A stretch of DNA of 10,567 nt from JASGDB01 sp049841315 (GCA_049841315.1 JASGDB010000119.1:1-10567); one strand, 5' to 3'; positions 1-6,799 are shown, counted from the stretch's first letter. Program-made: numbers and translations. Notes: generated by a model not told the origin, from the letters alone.

Positions 1-232
1 AATTTTGTCCCGCCCTCGAACAGTGGAAATTTGCCTCATATCCTTGTTTATTTTTTCAGTGGAATCGGCGAATCTGGCAGATTTCTTAACGAAAATTCTT
101 TAAAATTTTTAACGCCTCCGTTTCCGATGTCATTTTAAAATAATATGGATTTTTTTTTTCCATACAAAATGGCGAAGAGCCAAAAATAAGTACAAAAGAA
201 GTCGATGCAGAAACCGTAAAATCATTGAAAAA
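1..232. other. Left-edge non-coding stretch downstream of nhaA
   Basis: I recognise no gene here. The only notable items are a run of ten T at 150-159 inside a weak hairpin (TATGGA at 144-149 pairing with TCCATA at 159-164) and AT-rich sequence around 100-140. On the minus strand, the direction in which nhaA is transcribed, the run reads as A, so it is not an obvious intrinsic terminator for nhaA. Short open stretches on both strands carry no convincing start or family motif. Confidence 0.5.
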
Positions 233-1411
233 TCATCTTTCAACTAAATCCCTTGTCTCTTTTCTCCTGTCTCTTAAAATCGCAAACCCAATCACCCCCG
301 ACAAAACCGAAGCTATCAGGATTGCAAATTTCGCTTCATCCTGAACATCAGGAAATCCTTTGAAAGAAAGTAATGCAATGAAAATAGACATGGTAAATCC
401 TATTCCTGCTAAAAATCCCACGCCAATCATTTGATTCCACCTGCTTTTTGCCGGAAGCGAACTCAATCCCGATTTGATGGCGATAAACGAAAACAAATTA
501 ATTCCAATCACTTTTCCCATAAAAAGCCCAAGAATAATTCCAGCTCCGAGCGAAGTGAAAAGTCCGTCTGTCATTCCGCTTTTGAAAACGATATTGGTGT
601 TGGCAAGTGCAAAAATAGGCATAATGATAAAGTTGACAGGAAGATGAAGATTATGTTCCAGCTTTTCCAACGGAGAAATTTTTGTTGCAGATTCATTCGT
701 TGGAATGGTAAAAGCCAGCAAAACGCCCGCAATCGTCGCATGAATCCCCGAATGATGCATAAAATACCAAAGCAAAACTCCGGGAATAAGGTAAAAAATA
801 TGTTTTTTTAAATTTAAAAGATTAAATAAAACAAGAATTGCCATAATCGCGAGTGAAAAAGCAAGATAATTCCAATGAATTTCGCCGGTGTAAAATATGG
901 CGATAACCAAAATTGCTCCCAAATCGTCCACAATCGCAAGTGCTGCCAGAAAAATTTTGAGTGAAGCGGGAACGCTTTTTTCGAGCATGGAAATAATTGC
1001 CAGTGAAAAAGCAATATCCGTTGCCATCGGGATTCCCCAGCCGCTGGAATAAGGAGTATTGTAATTGAACAACGCATAAATAACAGCCGGAACAACCATT
1101 CCGCCGATTGCCGCAAAAATCGGGAGCGAAGCATTTTTAAAGCTCGAAAGTTCGCCCTCTAAAAGCTCACGTTTGATTTCCAGACCGACAAGAAGAAAGA
1201 AAATCGCCATCAGTCCGTCATTAATCCAGATACTTACAGAATAATTGAGATGAAAAATTTCCGTTCCGATTTTCATGTCCAGAAAATTCTGAAACGATTC
1301 TCCCAAAGAAGAATTTGCGACAAGCAGAGAAATGAAAACACAAATCATCAGTAAAATTCCCGATGACTGACTGCTGTGGAAAAATTTCCTGAAATATTTT
1401 GATAAATTCAT
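233..1411 (-). CDS. nhaA: Na+/H+ antiporter NhaA
   Basis: This inner-membrane antiporter exchanges cytoplasmic Na+ (or Li+) for external H+ and supports pH and sodium balance. The protein has 392 residues, close to the 388 of the Escherichia coli protein, and is hydrophobic throughout with about a dozen membrane segments. The family's functional residues are all visible. They are the TDIAF motif with Asp132, the paired Asp162-Asp163 in AIVDDLGA, and Lys300 in the GK motif of the late helix, matching E. coli Asp133, Asp163/164 and Lys300. The SGIHAT motif (His224) corresponds to the E. coli pH-response histidine His225. The start chosen is the ATG at 1409-1411, which gives a normal short cytoplasmic N-terminus before helix 1. 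The gene lies 124 bp downstream of spoT on the same strand, and a 74-bp repeat occupies most of that gap. I saw no clear promoter, so either read-through from spoT or an unseen promoter is possible. Confidence 0.96.
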   Translation of the reverse strand: MNLSKYFRKFFHSSQSSGILLMICVFISLLVANSSLGESFQNFLDMKIGTEIFHLNYSVSIWINDGLMAIFFLLVGLEIKRELLEGELSSFKNASLPIFAAIGGMVVPAVIYALFNYNTPYSSGWGIPMATDIAFSLAIISMLEKSVPASLKIFLAALAIVDDLGAILVIAIFYTGEIHWNYLAFSLAIMAILVLFNLLNLKKHIFYLIPGVLLWYFMHHSGIHATIAGVLLAFTIPTNESATKISPLEKLEHNLHLPVNFIIMPIFALANTNIVFKSGMTDGLFTSLGAGIILGLFMGKVIGINLFSFIAIKSGLSSLPAKSRWNQMIGVGFLAGIGFTMSIFIALLSFKGFPDVQDEAKFAILIASVLSGVIGFAILRDRRKETRDLVER

Positions 1412-1455
1412 TTTATTAAGGTCTGTTCGAATAGGAACAACGAAGCAATATGTTT

Positions 1456-1529
1456 AAACCATTTCAAACTATTTTCAAACAACATCAAACCACTTCAAAC
1501 TCTCACTTTCTCCCATTCCCCAAGTCTCC
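1456..1529 (+). repeat. 74-bp intergenic repeat, copy 1 (3' side of spoT)
   Basis: This matches 4027-4100 without gaps at 66 of 74 positions (about 89%), in the same orientation. It is built from degenerate units of about 10 bp around the core TTCAAACCA, followed by a CTCTC/CTCCC-rich half. It lies in the nhaA-spoT gap and ends 6 bp short of the spoT stop codon, so it would be transcribed in the spoT 3' tail. No coding potential is evident. Confidence 0.85.
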
Positions 1530-1535
1530 AGGTCA

Positions 1536-3746
1536 TCATTTCTGAAGCCTTGTTACTTTTGAAACCCCCGAAATATCTTTCAGCCTTTTAATCGTTTCTT
1601 CCAGCTGGATTTTGCTGTTTACTTCAACATTGATAGTTCCGAGGAAAATACCGTCGTTGGAGCTGATAGACATACTTTTCATATCCATATTCATTGATGT
1701 GGAAATCACCTGAGTAATGTCGTTAATCATTCCGAGCCTGTCCAGACCTTCAATCTGGATTTTCACTCTGTTTTTAAAGTTTTCCGCATTCACCCATTTT
1801 GCAGGAATCACGCGGTAATCGTATTGGGCGCGGAGATTGATAGCGTTCGGGCAGTTGTCGTTGTGCACTTTTATTCCGTCCGAAATCGTAATAAATCCGA
1901 AAATTTTATCACCCGGAATTACCGTACAGCATTTCGCATAGCTGTAATTCAGTTTTTCTTCGTCTTTTCCGAAAACAACCATATCAAGATTGGTTTCCGG
2001 CACCTCCTCGAAAGCCGTATTTTTGGTCGGAGATTTCCGGAATTTAGAAATAATATTGTTGAAAACATTCTTGCTTTCCACGTATTTTCTGATGTCTCCG
2101 GCATCAAAAGTTCCGTTTTGGAATCCGATAAAAAGCTCCTGAGAAGTCTTCAGCCCGAAGAATTTCTGCATTTTATTGATTTCCGTGTCATTGAAATTCA
2201 GCTTGGCGTGGCGCAGTTTCCGTTGCAATACTTCTTTTCCTTCTTCAACAATGCTGTTTTTCTCGGAATTCAGATAATTTTTAATCTTGGATTTCGCTTT
2301 GGAAGTAACCACAATGTCGAGCCAGTCGGTTTTCGGCTTCTGATTTTGGGAAGACAGAATGTCGATTTGGTCGCCGTTCTGAAGCACATAAGAAATCGGA
2401 ACCAATTTCCCGTTGACCTTCGCACCGAGGCATTTCATTCCAAGGTCGGAGTGAACGGAAAATGCGAAGTCCAGTGCCGTAGATGACCTGGGCAGGATTT
2501 TAATTTCTCCTTTCGGCGTAAAAACAAAAACTTCTTTGGAATAAAGATTCAGCTTGATGTTGTCCAGAAGCTCATTGGTCGAAAGATTCTGTTGCTGTTC
2601 CAGCACATCGCGGATTTCCTGAACCCATTTTTCAAAATTCCTGTCGTCGCTGCTTTGGCGGAAACCTTCTTTGTACTTGTAATGGGCGGCAACGCCTTTT
2701 TCTGCAATATCATCCATTCTTTCGGAACGGATTTGCACTTCAATCCACTTTTTGTCCGGCCCGAGAACGGTGAGGTGAAGACTTTCATATCCTGTCGCAC
2801 GCGGTTGGGTAATCCAGTCGCGCATTCGGGACGGATTGGTGTGGTAAACGTCGGTAACGATAGAATAAATTTTCCACGCGAGGAATTTTTCGTTTTTGGC
2901 ATCGGATTTATAGATGATTCTGATAGCGTAATTATCAAAGACTTCCTCGAAAGGAACGCCCTGTTTCAGCATTTTTCGGTAAATGGATGAAATGGCTTTC
3001 GCCCGTCCTTTAATGGAAAAATTAAGGTCTTCATCTTTCAGTCTTGCAGAAACTTCTTTGGTAAATTCTTCCACATATTTTTCCCGTTGTTCTTTTGCCA
3101 GCTCAAGTTTGGTGGAAATTTCGGTATAAACTTCGGGATTATTGAATTTAAGGGAGAGGTCTTCCAGCTCCGATTTGATATTGTAAAGCCCGAGCCTGTG
3201 CGCCAATGGAGCGTAAATATACACCGTTTCGGAAGCAATTTTCTTCTGTTTGTCCGGAGCCATGCTGTCCAGCGTACGCATATTGTGCAGTCGGTCAGCG
3301 ATTTTGATGAGGATAACACGGAAATCTTCGGAAAGCGTAAGCAGGAGTTTACGGTAATTTTCAGATTGAACCGAAATATTCTGGTGGTTCATAATCGAAA
3401 TTTTCGTCAGTCCGTTGACGATATCCGCAATCTTTTCCCCGAAGATTTTTTTCATGTCTTCATAAGTGTAATCGGAATCTTCAACCACATCATGAAGCAA
3501 AGCACAGGCAATGGAAGTCGCTCCCAATCCGATTTCCTCCGCAACGATTTTGGCAACGGCAATCGGGTGATAAATGTAGGGTTCGCCGGATTTTCTGCGT
3601 TGGTCTTTGTGGGCATCCAAAGCAATATCGAACGCTTTTCGGATGAGTTTGTTGTTTTCTTCGTCAAGCGTTCGGTATGTATTGGAAATCAAATCTTTAT
3701 ATCGGGCAAGGATTTCCTTGTTTTCCTGTTCTAAATCGTAAACCAT
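1536..3746 (-). CDS. spoT: Bifunctional (p)ppGpp synthetase/hydrolase, RelA/SpoT family (long RSH)
   Basis: This cytoplasmic enzyme makes (p)ppGpp from ATP and GDP/GTP and also hydrolyses it, setting the stringent response. The protein has 736 residues, a typical long-RSH length. The HD hydrolase domain (about 30-190) is intact, with His60, His85-Asp86 in LLHDVVED, and Asp151 and Asn155 in KIADRLHNMRT. The synthetase domain (about 240-360) has the G-loop region KGRAKAISSIYRKM, the GYESLH motif at 319-324 and EVQIR with Glu336. The motif RMRD at 307-310 is basic, like the RxKD of bifunctional enzymes, and unlike the acidic ExDD of hydrolase-dead RelA. A TGS domain follows (about 404-470), then a Cys/His motif (Cys606, Cys607, His628, Cys632) and a C-terminal ACT domain (about 660-734). 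Both activities are therefore expected. The ATG at 3744-3746 is preceded by a plausible promoter. The gene diverges from dacB, and nhaA lies downstream. The name 'rel' would suit equally well. Confidence 0.96.
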   Translation of the reverse strand: MVYDLEQENKEILARYKDLISNTYRTLDEENNKLIRKAFDIALDAHKDQRRKSGEPYIYHPIAVAKIVAEEIGLGATSIACALLHDVVEDSDYTYEDMKKIFGEKIADIVNGLTKISIMNHQNISVQSENYRKLLLTLSEDFRVILIKIADRLHNMRTLDSMAPDKQKKIASETVYIYAPLAHRLGLYNIKSELEDLSLKFNNPEVYTEISTKLELAKEQREKYVEEFTKEVSARLKDEDLNFSIKGRAKAISSIYRKMLKQGVPFEEVFDNYAIRIIYKSDAKNEKFLAWKIYSIVTDVYHTNPSRMRDWITQPRATGYESLHLTVLGPDKKWIEVQIRSERMDDIAEKGVAAHYKYKEGFRQSSDDRNFEKWVQEIRDVLEQQQNLSTNELLDNIKLNLYSKEVFVFTPKGEIKILPRSSTALDFAFSVHSDLGMKCLGAKVNGKLVPISYVLQNGDQIDILSSQNQKPKTDWLDIVVTSKAKSKIKNYLNSEKNSIVEEGKEVLQRKLRHAKLNFNDTEINKMQKFFGLKTSQELFIGFQNGTFDAGDIRKYVESKNVFNNIISKFRKSPTKNTAFEEVPETNLDMVVFGKDEEKLNYSYAKCCTVIPGDKIFGFITISDGIKVHNDNCPNAINLRAQYDYRVIPAKWVNAENFKNRVKIQIEGLDRLGMINDITQVISTSMNMDMKSMSISSNDGIFLGTINVEVNSKIQLEETIKRLKDISGVSKVTRLQK

Positions 3747-3769
3747 TTTCGTGTATGCCTTTTATCAAA

Positions 3770-3799
3770 CGAAAATAGTAAAATTTAAGGGAAAAACAA
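3770..3799 (-). promoter_or_regulatory. Putative spoT promoter
   Basis: On the minus strand, TTG (complement of 3797-3799) is followed by a 19-bp spacer and then TATTTTCG (complement of 3770-3777). This differs from the Bacteroidota -7 consensus TAnnTTTG at one position and has the expected TTG-N19 spacing. Initiation would fall a few bases downstream, leaving a leader of about 15-20 nt before the spoT ATG at 3746. It was assigned by eye only. Confidence 0.5.
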
Positions 3800-3806
3800 A
3801 GAAAAA

Positions 3807-3839
3807 AGAGCCAAGGAAAAAGTAAAAAGAGCTAAGTGG
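3807..3839 (+). repeat. 33-bp AGAGCCAAG repeat, copy 1
   Basis: This matches the reverse complement of 9411-9443 at 31 of 33 positions without gaps. It contains the word AGAGCCAAG, then two A-rich heptamer-like units (AAAAAGT/AAAAAG), then AGCTAAGTGG, which is a variant of the opening word. It lies about 60 bp upstream of the spoT start codon, outside any gene. Confidence 0.85.
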
Positions 3840-3857
3840 AAGGCACAAGATAAAAGG

Positions 3858-3872
3858 AAAAAGAGCCAAGTG
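3858..3872 (+). repeat. Partial AGAGCCAAG repeat
   Basis: The 15 bases AAAAAGAGCCAAGTG repeat the distal half of the 33-bp element just upstream (3807-3839), and they match the copy at 9411-9443 exactly over these bases. The intervening 18 bp (3840-3857) are unrelated or degenerate. The element therefore looks locally expanded in this gap. Confidence 0.7.
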
Positions 3873-3877
3873 TGGTT

Positions 3878-3910
3878 CGGGATACGAGATGCGAGGTACG
3901 GGATTCGGAG
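3878..3910 (+). repeat. GC-rich degenerate repeat with 21-bp spacing
   Basis: CGGGATACGAG at 3878-3888 recurs as CGGGATTCGGAG at 3899-3910, exactly 21 bp later, with the related word GATGCGAGG between them. The GC content is well above that of the flanking A-rich repeat. Words of this kind (GGTACGGGAT, GAGATGCGAG) look like a dispersed non-coding repeat family. Only this one copy is in the window. Confidence 0.5.
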
Positions 3911-3961
3911 GTTTTCCCTTTGGTCAAGATACGCTCCGCTTGATTCGGGGTGCGGGTTATT

Positions 3962-4010
3962 CCCCTCTTTCAGAGGACTGGCGAATCCCGAGAATCGGGA
4001 TCTGACGGGG
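3962..4010 (+). repeat. Compact GC-rich double-hairpin element
   Basis: Two hairpins lie back to back. CCTCT (3964-3968) pairs with AGAGG (3972-3976) around a 3-nt loop. ATCCCGA (3985-3991) pairs with TCGGGAT (3995-4001) around the loop GAA. The outer CCCC (3962-3965) and GGGG (4007-4010) could pair as an alternative closing stem. The layout, CCCCTC hairpin then GGCGA-hairpin-GACGGGGTG, resembles short intergenic hairpin repeats I recall as common in flavobacterial genomes. That resemblance is from memory and was not checked. There is no T-run after the hairpins, so this is not an evident terminator. Confidence 0.6.
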
Positions 4011-4026
4011 TGTGTAAAAAGTTATG

Positions 4027-4100
4027 AAACCATTTCAAACGATTTTCAAACCACATCAAACCATTTCAAACTCTCAAATTCTCCCACTCTCAAAGTCTCC
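4027..4100 (+). repeat. 74-bp intergenic repeat, copy 2 (5' side of spoT)
   Basis: This is the second copy of the element at 1456-1529, in the same orientation and ungapped, with 8 mismatches in 74. It carries roughly 10-bp units of the TTCAAACCA type at 4027-4070. Its right end passes directly into the 16-bp CTCCCACTCTCAAAGT array, so the array appears to have grown from the 3' part of this element. Confidence 0.85.
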
Positions 4101-4160
4101 CACTCTCAAAGTCTCCCAATCTCAAAGTCTCCCACTCTCAAAATCTCCCAGTCTCAAAAT
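4081..4160 (+). repeat. Tandem array of five 16-bp units
   Basis: There are five consecutive units of CTCCCACTCTCAAAGT, at 4081-4096, 4097-4112, 4113-4128, 4129-4144 and 4145-4160. The first two are identical. The third has one change (AATC for ACTC), the fourth one change (AAAT for AAGT) and the fifth two. A partial degenerate unit precedes them at 4071-4080. The unit length is not a multiple of three, so this is not a coding repeat. The array ends 22 bp before the dacB -7 element, close to where the -33 element of that promoter should lie. Confidence 0.9.
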
Positions 4161-4182
4161 CAACCGAAGCGGAAAAATTCCT

Positions 4183-4190
4183 TATCTTTG
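4183..4190 (+). promoter_or_regulatory. Putative dacB -7 promoter element
   Basis: TATCTTTG is a perfect match to the Bacteroidota -7 consensus TAnnTTTG. It lies 16 bp before the dacB ATG, which implies a leader of only about 10 nt. I see no TTG at the usual 17-19 bp upstream, a position that falls at or just beyond the end of the 16-bp array. Confidence 0.6.
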
Positions 4191-4206
4191 AAAGAAAAAG
4201 TTCCTT

Positions 4207-5568
4207 ATGTATCGTTTAGTTCCGGTATTTTTATTGTTGTCGGCGGTTTGTTTTTCTCAAGCGGTTTCGCAGAAAATGGAGGCGGCTGTTCAGGATTTGA
4301 TGAAGTCTTCTGCGGCGTATTCCGCTAATCTTTCATTGTATATTTCGGATGAAAACGGAAATTTCGTGTACGAATACGGCGGAAACAAAGGACTTTCTTC
4401 AGCTTCCACACAAAAGATTTTCACGGCGGCATGTGCGCTGGAAACTTTGGGAAAAGATTACCGTTACACAACATCCGTTTCTTATTCGGGAAGCGTAGGC
4501 AATGGCAGTCTGGACGGAGATTTAATGATTTTTTCCAATGGCGACCCTACGTTGGGAAGCTGGAGATACGACGACTGTAAACCCGAAAATTTCAAGCAAA
4601 AACTAATTTCAGCATTAAAGGAAAAAGGAATTTCCAAAATTTCCGGAAATCTGATTATTGATGATTCGTATTTCGATTTTCAGACGGTTCCCGGAGGCTG
4701 GCCGTGGGACGATATGGGGAATTATTACGGAGCGGGAGTTTGGGGCGTGAACTGGAGAGAAAATCAGTTTGACCTGAATGTGAACGGAAATAAAATTCAG
4801 AATTCCAATATCGAACTGCCGAACGTAAAATGGGTTTCCGAACTGAAAACCGGAGGAAGCTCCGACCAGAGCCTGATTTTTACCGCACCATATTCCGAAA
4901 CCGCGCTGATCAGCGGAACGCTTCCTGCCGGAAAAGTTACGACGGTTTCAGGAGCAACGCCAAATCCGCCTTTTACATTGGGTTATGAAATCAAAAACTG
5001 GCTTTCGGAAAACGGAATTGATTTTAACGGAAAAATCATCACCGCTTCTCAACAGAAAATCAACGGAGAAAAAATCACATCTTTCCCTAAAAACAATGTT
5101 TTCCTTGAATATCAATCACCGACTTTGGACAAAATCATTTACTGGTTTATGCGCAAAAGCGTGAATTTGTACGGCGAAACTTTAGTGAAAACTTTAGGAA
5201 AAGAAAAGAAAGGAGAAGGAAGTTTCAGCGCCGGAATTGATTATATGAAATCCTTCTGGAAATCGAAAGGAATCAATGCTTCCATGATTAATTTTGCAGA
5301 CGGAAGCGGACTTTCTCCTCAGAATTATGTTTCCGCAAGAGCCGAAGTACAGGCTTTGCTGTATGCCAAAAAACAACCGTGGTTTAAAGAATTTTATGAG
5401 GGATTTCCCACTCAGGGCAACGGAATGAAAATGAAAAGCGGAACGATGAAAGATACCAAATCGTTTGCAGGGTATCATAAAAGCTATGTTTTTGCCGTTA
5501 TCATCAATAATTATCAGGGCGGAAATGTGAGCGATGCGCTGTATAAAGTTTTGAATGTGCTGAAGTAG
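4207..5568 (+). CDS. dacB: D-alanyl-D-alanine carboxypeptidase/endopeptidase, PBP4 (peptidase S13)
   Basis: This is an exported penicillin-binding serine peptidase that trims the terminal D-Ala of peptidoglycan stem peptides and cuts D-Ala-mDAP crosslinks in the periplasm. The protein has 453 residues. Residues 1-19 form a signal peptide (MYRL, a hydrophobic core VFLLLSAV, then CFSQA), which supports the ATG at 4207. The three penicillin-binding motifs are present: SxxK as Ser67-Thr-Gln-Lys70, SxN as Ser318-Val-Asn320 in SVNLYGETL, and KTG as Lys410-Ser-Gly-Thr413. The DGSGLSP signature (365-371) is typical of the S13 family. The long segment between SxxK and SxN matches the inserted domains of PBP4-type enzymes. 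A perfect -7 element precedes the gene, and the histidine kinase gene begins one base after the stop, so the two are probably co-transcribed. Whether carboxypeptidase or endopeptidase activity dominates cannot be told from sequence. Confidence 0.94.
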   Translation: MYRLVPVFLLLSAVCFSQAVSQKMEAAVQDLMKSSAAYSANLSLYISDENGNFVYEYGGNKGLSSASTQKIFTAACALETLGKDYRYTTSVSYSGSVGNGSLDGDLMIFSNGDPTLGSWRYDDCKPENFKQKLISALKEKGISKISGNLIIDDSYFDFQTVPGGWPWDDMGNYYGAGVWGVNWRENQFDLNVNGNKIQNSNIELPNVKWVSELKTGGSSDQSLIFTAPYSETALISGTLPAGKVTTVSGATPNPPFTLGYEIKNWLSENGIDFNGKIITASQQKINGEKITSFPKNNVFLEYQSPTLDKIIYWFMRKSVNLYGETLVKTLGKEKKGEGSFSAGIDYMKSFWKSKGINASMINFADGSGLSPQNYVSARAEVQALLYAKKQPWFKEFYEGFPTQGNGMKMKSGTMKDTKSFAGYHKSYVFAVIINNYQGGNVSDALYKVLNVLK

Positions 5569-5569
5569 A

Positions 5570-6751
5570 ATGAAACAAAGACCTTTACTTTCCCGAATCA
5601 ATATCTGGGTTCTTTACAGTCTTTTCACGGCTATTGTGGCTGTGGCGGCGCTGTATTCCGTTTTTCTCATCAAGGAATTGAGAGAAAGGGAAGCAAAACG
5701 CATTGAGATTTTTGCCAAAGCCATGAAAATACAGCAGTCGAACGGGCAGATTGATTCCGATGCGCAGGATTTACTGCTGAGTATTTTTCAGGAAAACGAC
5801 CAGCTTCCGATAGTGGTAACCGACGAAAACAAAAAGCCGCTTTTCTATAAAGGATATGACGCTTCGGGTTCAATCAGGAATGTTCCGGAGGAAATTATCA
5901 AAGATTCCACGGCATTGAAAAAGTTTATTCTCGGAATGGAAAGCAATTATAAGCCTTTTGAAATAAAAATTCCCGAAGGAGACACACAGCTCGTATTCTA
6001 TGATAACTCTGAACTGCTGAAAAACATTCAGTATTTTCCGTATATTCTCGGGATTTTTGTGATGACGTATCTTACGTTTTCCCTTTGGTTCATGCGGACG
6101 ATTAAGAAAACGGATGAAGGCTTTCTCTGGGCAGGTTTGGCAAAAGAAACCGCACATCAGATTGGCACGCCTTTGTCTTCCATGATTGGCTGGATTGAAA
6201 TCATGAAAATGGGAAATCCCGAATCCGCAGGCGTAAAGGAATTTGAAAAAGATATACTGAGGCTGAGAACCATTTCCGAACGTTTTTCCAAAATCGGTTC
6301 TGTACCGGAGCTGAACGATTTTAACCTGAATGAAACCTTACAGCAGAATTATGATTATCTGAAAAGCCGTATTTCCACGAAAGTGAATTTTTTTCTGAAT
6401 CTTCCCAATAAGGAAATTCTGATTCCGCACAACCGGATTCTTCTGAGCTGGGTGATTGAAAATTTAGTAAAAAATGCGGTAGACGCAATGAAAGGAACTG
6501 GAAATCTGCACGTTACTCTTTACGAAAAAAACGATAATATAGTTATGGATTTCCGAGATACAGGTTGCGGAATGACTGGGAAACAATCCCGAAGTGTCTT
6601 CAAACCGGGATATTCCACGAAAAAAAGAGGCTGGGGATTGGGACTCAGCCTTGCGAAACGTGTCATCAAAGAATACCATAACGGCGACCTCCGTGTTGCC
6701 CATACGGAGCCGAACAAGGGAACGACGTTCAGGATTACGATGAAACCGTGA
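5570..6751 (+). CDS. Membrane-bound sensor histidine kinase
   Basis: This is a two-component sensor kinase of the inner membrane, 393 residues long. Two membrane helices (about 12-34 and 156-176) enclose a sensor region of about 120 residues, predicted periplasmic, that I cannot assign to a family. The phosphoacceptor helix contains ETAHQIGTPLSS with His196. The ATP-binding domain follows, with the N box ENLVKNAVDAM (Asn302), the G1 box DTGCGM (330-335), an F box around FKPGYSTK (344-351) and the G2 box GWGLGLS (354-360). Only about 10 residues separate helix 2 from the start of the phosphoacceptor helix, so there is no room for a full HAMP domain. The start at 5570 is one base after the dacB stop, indicating an operon and suggesting, by context only, a role tied to the cell wall. 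No response regulator gene is present in the window, so its partner must be encoded elsewhere. Confidence 0.92.
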   Translation: MKQRPLLSRINIWVLYSLFTAIVAVAALYSVFLIKELREREAKRIEIFAKAMKIQQSNGQIDSDAQDLLLSIFQENDQLPIVVTDENKKPLFYKGYDASGSIRNVPEEIIKDSTALKKFILGMESNYKPFEIKIPEGDTQLVFYDNSELLKNIQYFPYILGIFVMTYLTFSLWFMRTIKKTDEGFLWAGLAKETAHQIGTPLSSMIGWIEIMKMGNPESAGVKEFEKDILRLRTISERFSKIGSVPELNDFNLNETLQQNYDYLKSRISTKVNFFLNLPNKEILIPHNRILLSWVIENLVKNAVDAMKGTGNLHVTLYEKNDNIVMDFRDTGCGMTGKQSRSVFKPGYSTKKRGWGLGLSLAKRVIKEYHNGDLRVAHTEPNKGTTFRITMKP

Positions 6752-6799
6752 TTTTATTAGTTCAAGACAAAATACAAAGTATAAAAAAATATTACAGGA

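Larger units (their letters stand above)
3747..4206. other. 460-bp repeat-rich gap between divergent spoT and dacB
   Basis: No gene is supported here. Both genes appear to have their promoters close to their own ends, at 3770-3799 for spoT and about 4183-4190 for dacB. The space between them is a patchwork of unrelated repeats. In order these are AGAGCCAAG-type copies (3807-3872), a GC-rich 21-bp-period repeat (3878-3910), a small hairpin (3924-3943), a GC-rich double-hairpin element (3962-4010), a 74-bp element shared with the far side of spoT (4027-4100), and a 16-bp tandem array (4081-4160). A 152-codon open frame starting at 3870 only translates these repeats. Confidence 0.75.

Noticed and set aside
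150..159. T10 tract as a phase-variable site or terminator
   Set aside because: It is not in a gene or next to a visible promoter, and on the strand of nhaA transcription it is an A-run, so neither role is supported.
144..343. Plus-strand open stretch at the left edge whose translation looks somewhat protein-like (KEVDAETVKSLKNHL)
   Set aside because: It is preceded by a stop just before the T10 run, lacks a start codon, and continues antisense into nhaA. It might be a decayed gene end, but I cannot name a family.
431..811. Plus-strand open frame inside nhaA, and a minus-strand one at 814-1134
   Set aside because: Both overlap the transmembrane-coding frame of nhaA, and neither has a plausible start context or product.
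1824..2486. Long open frame antisense to spoT (also 3087-3734)
   Set aside because: These are opposite-strand shadows of a gene whose full domain set is clear. Their translations show no family features.
3870..4328. 152-codon plus-strand open frame across the spoT/dacB gap
   Set aside because: Its translation is produced by non-coding repeats, including a 16-bp unit that shifts frame each copy, and it runs out of frame into the start of dacB. There is no conserved motif.
6752..6799. Bidirectional terminator between the converging kinase and M1 genes
   Set aside because: The 48-bp gap is AT-rich but I find no convincing stem followed by a T-run on either strand.
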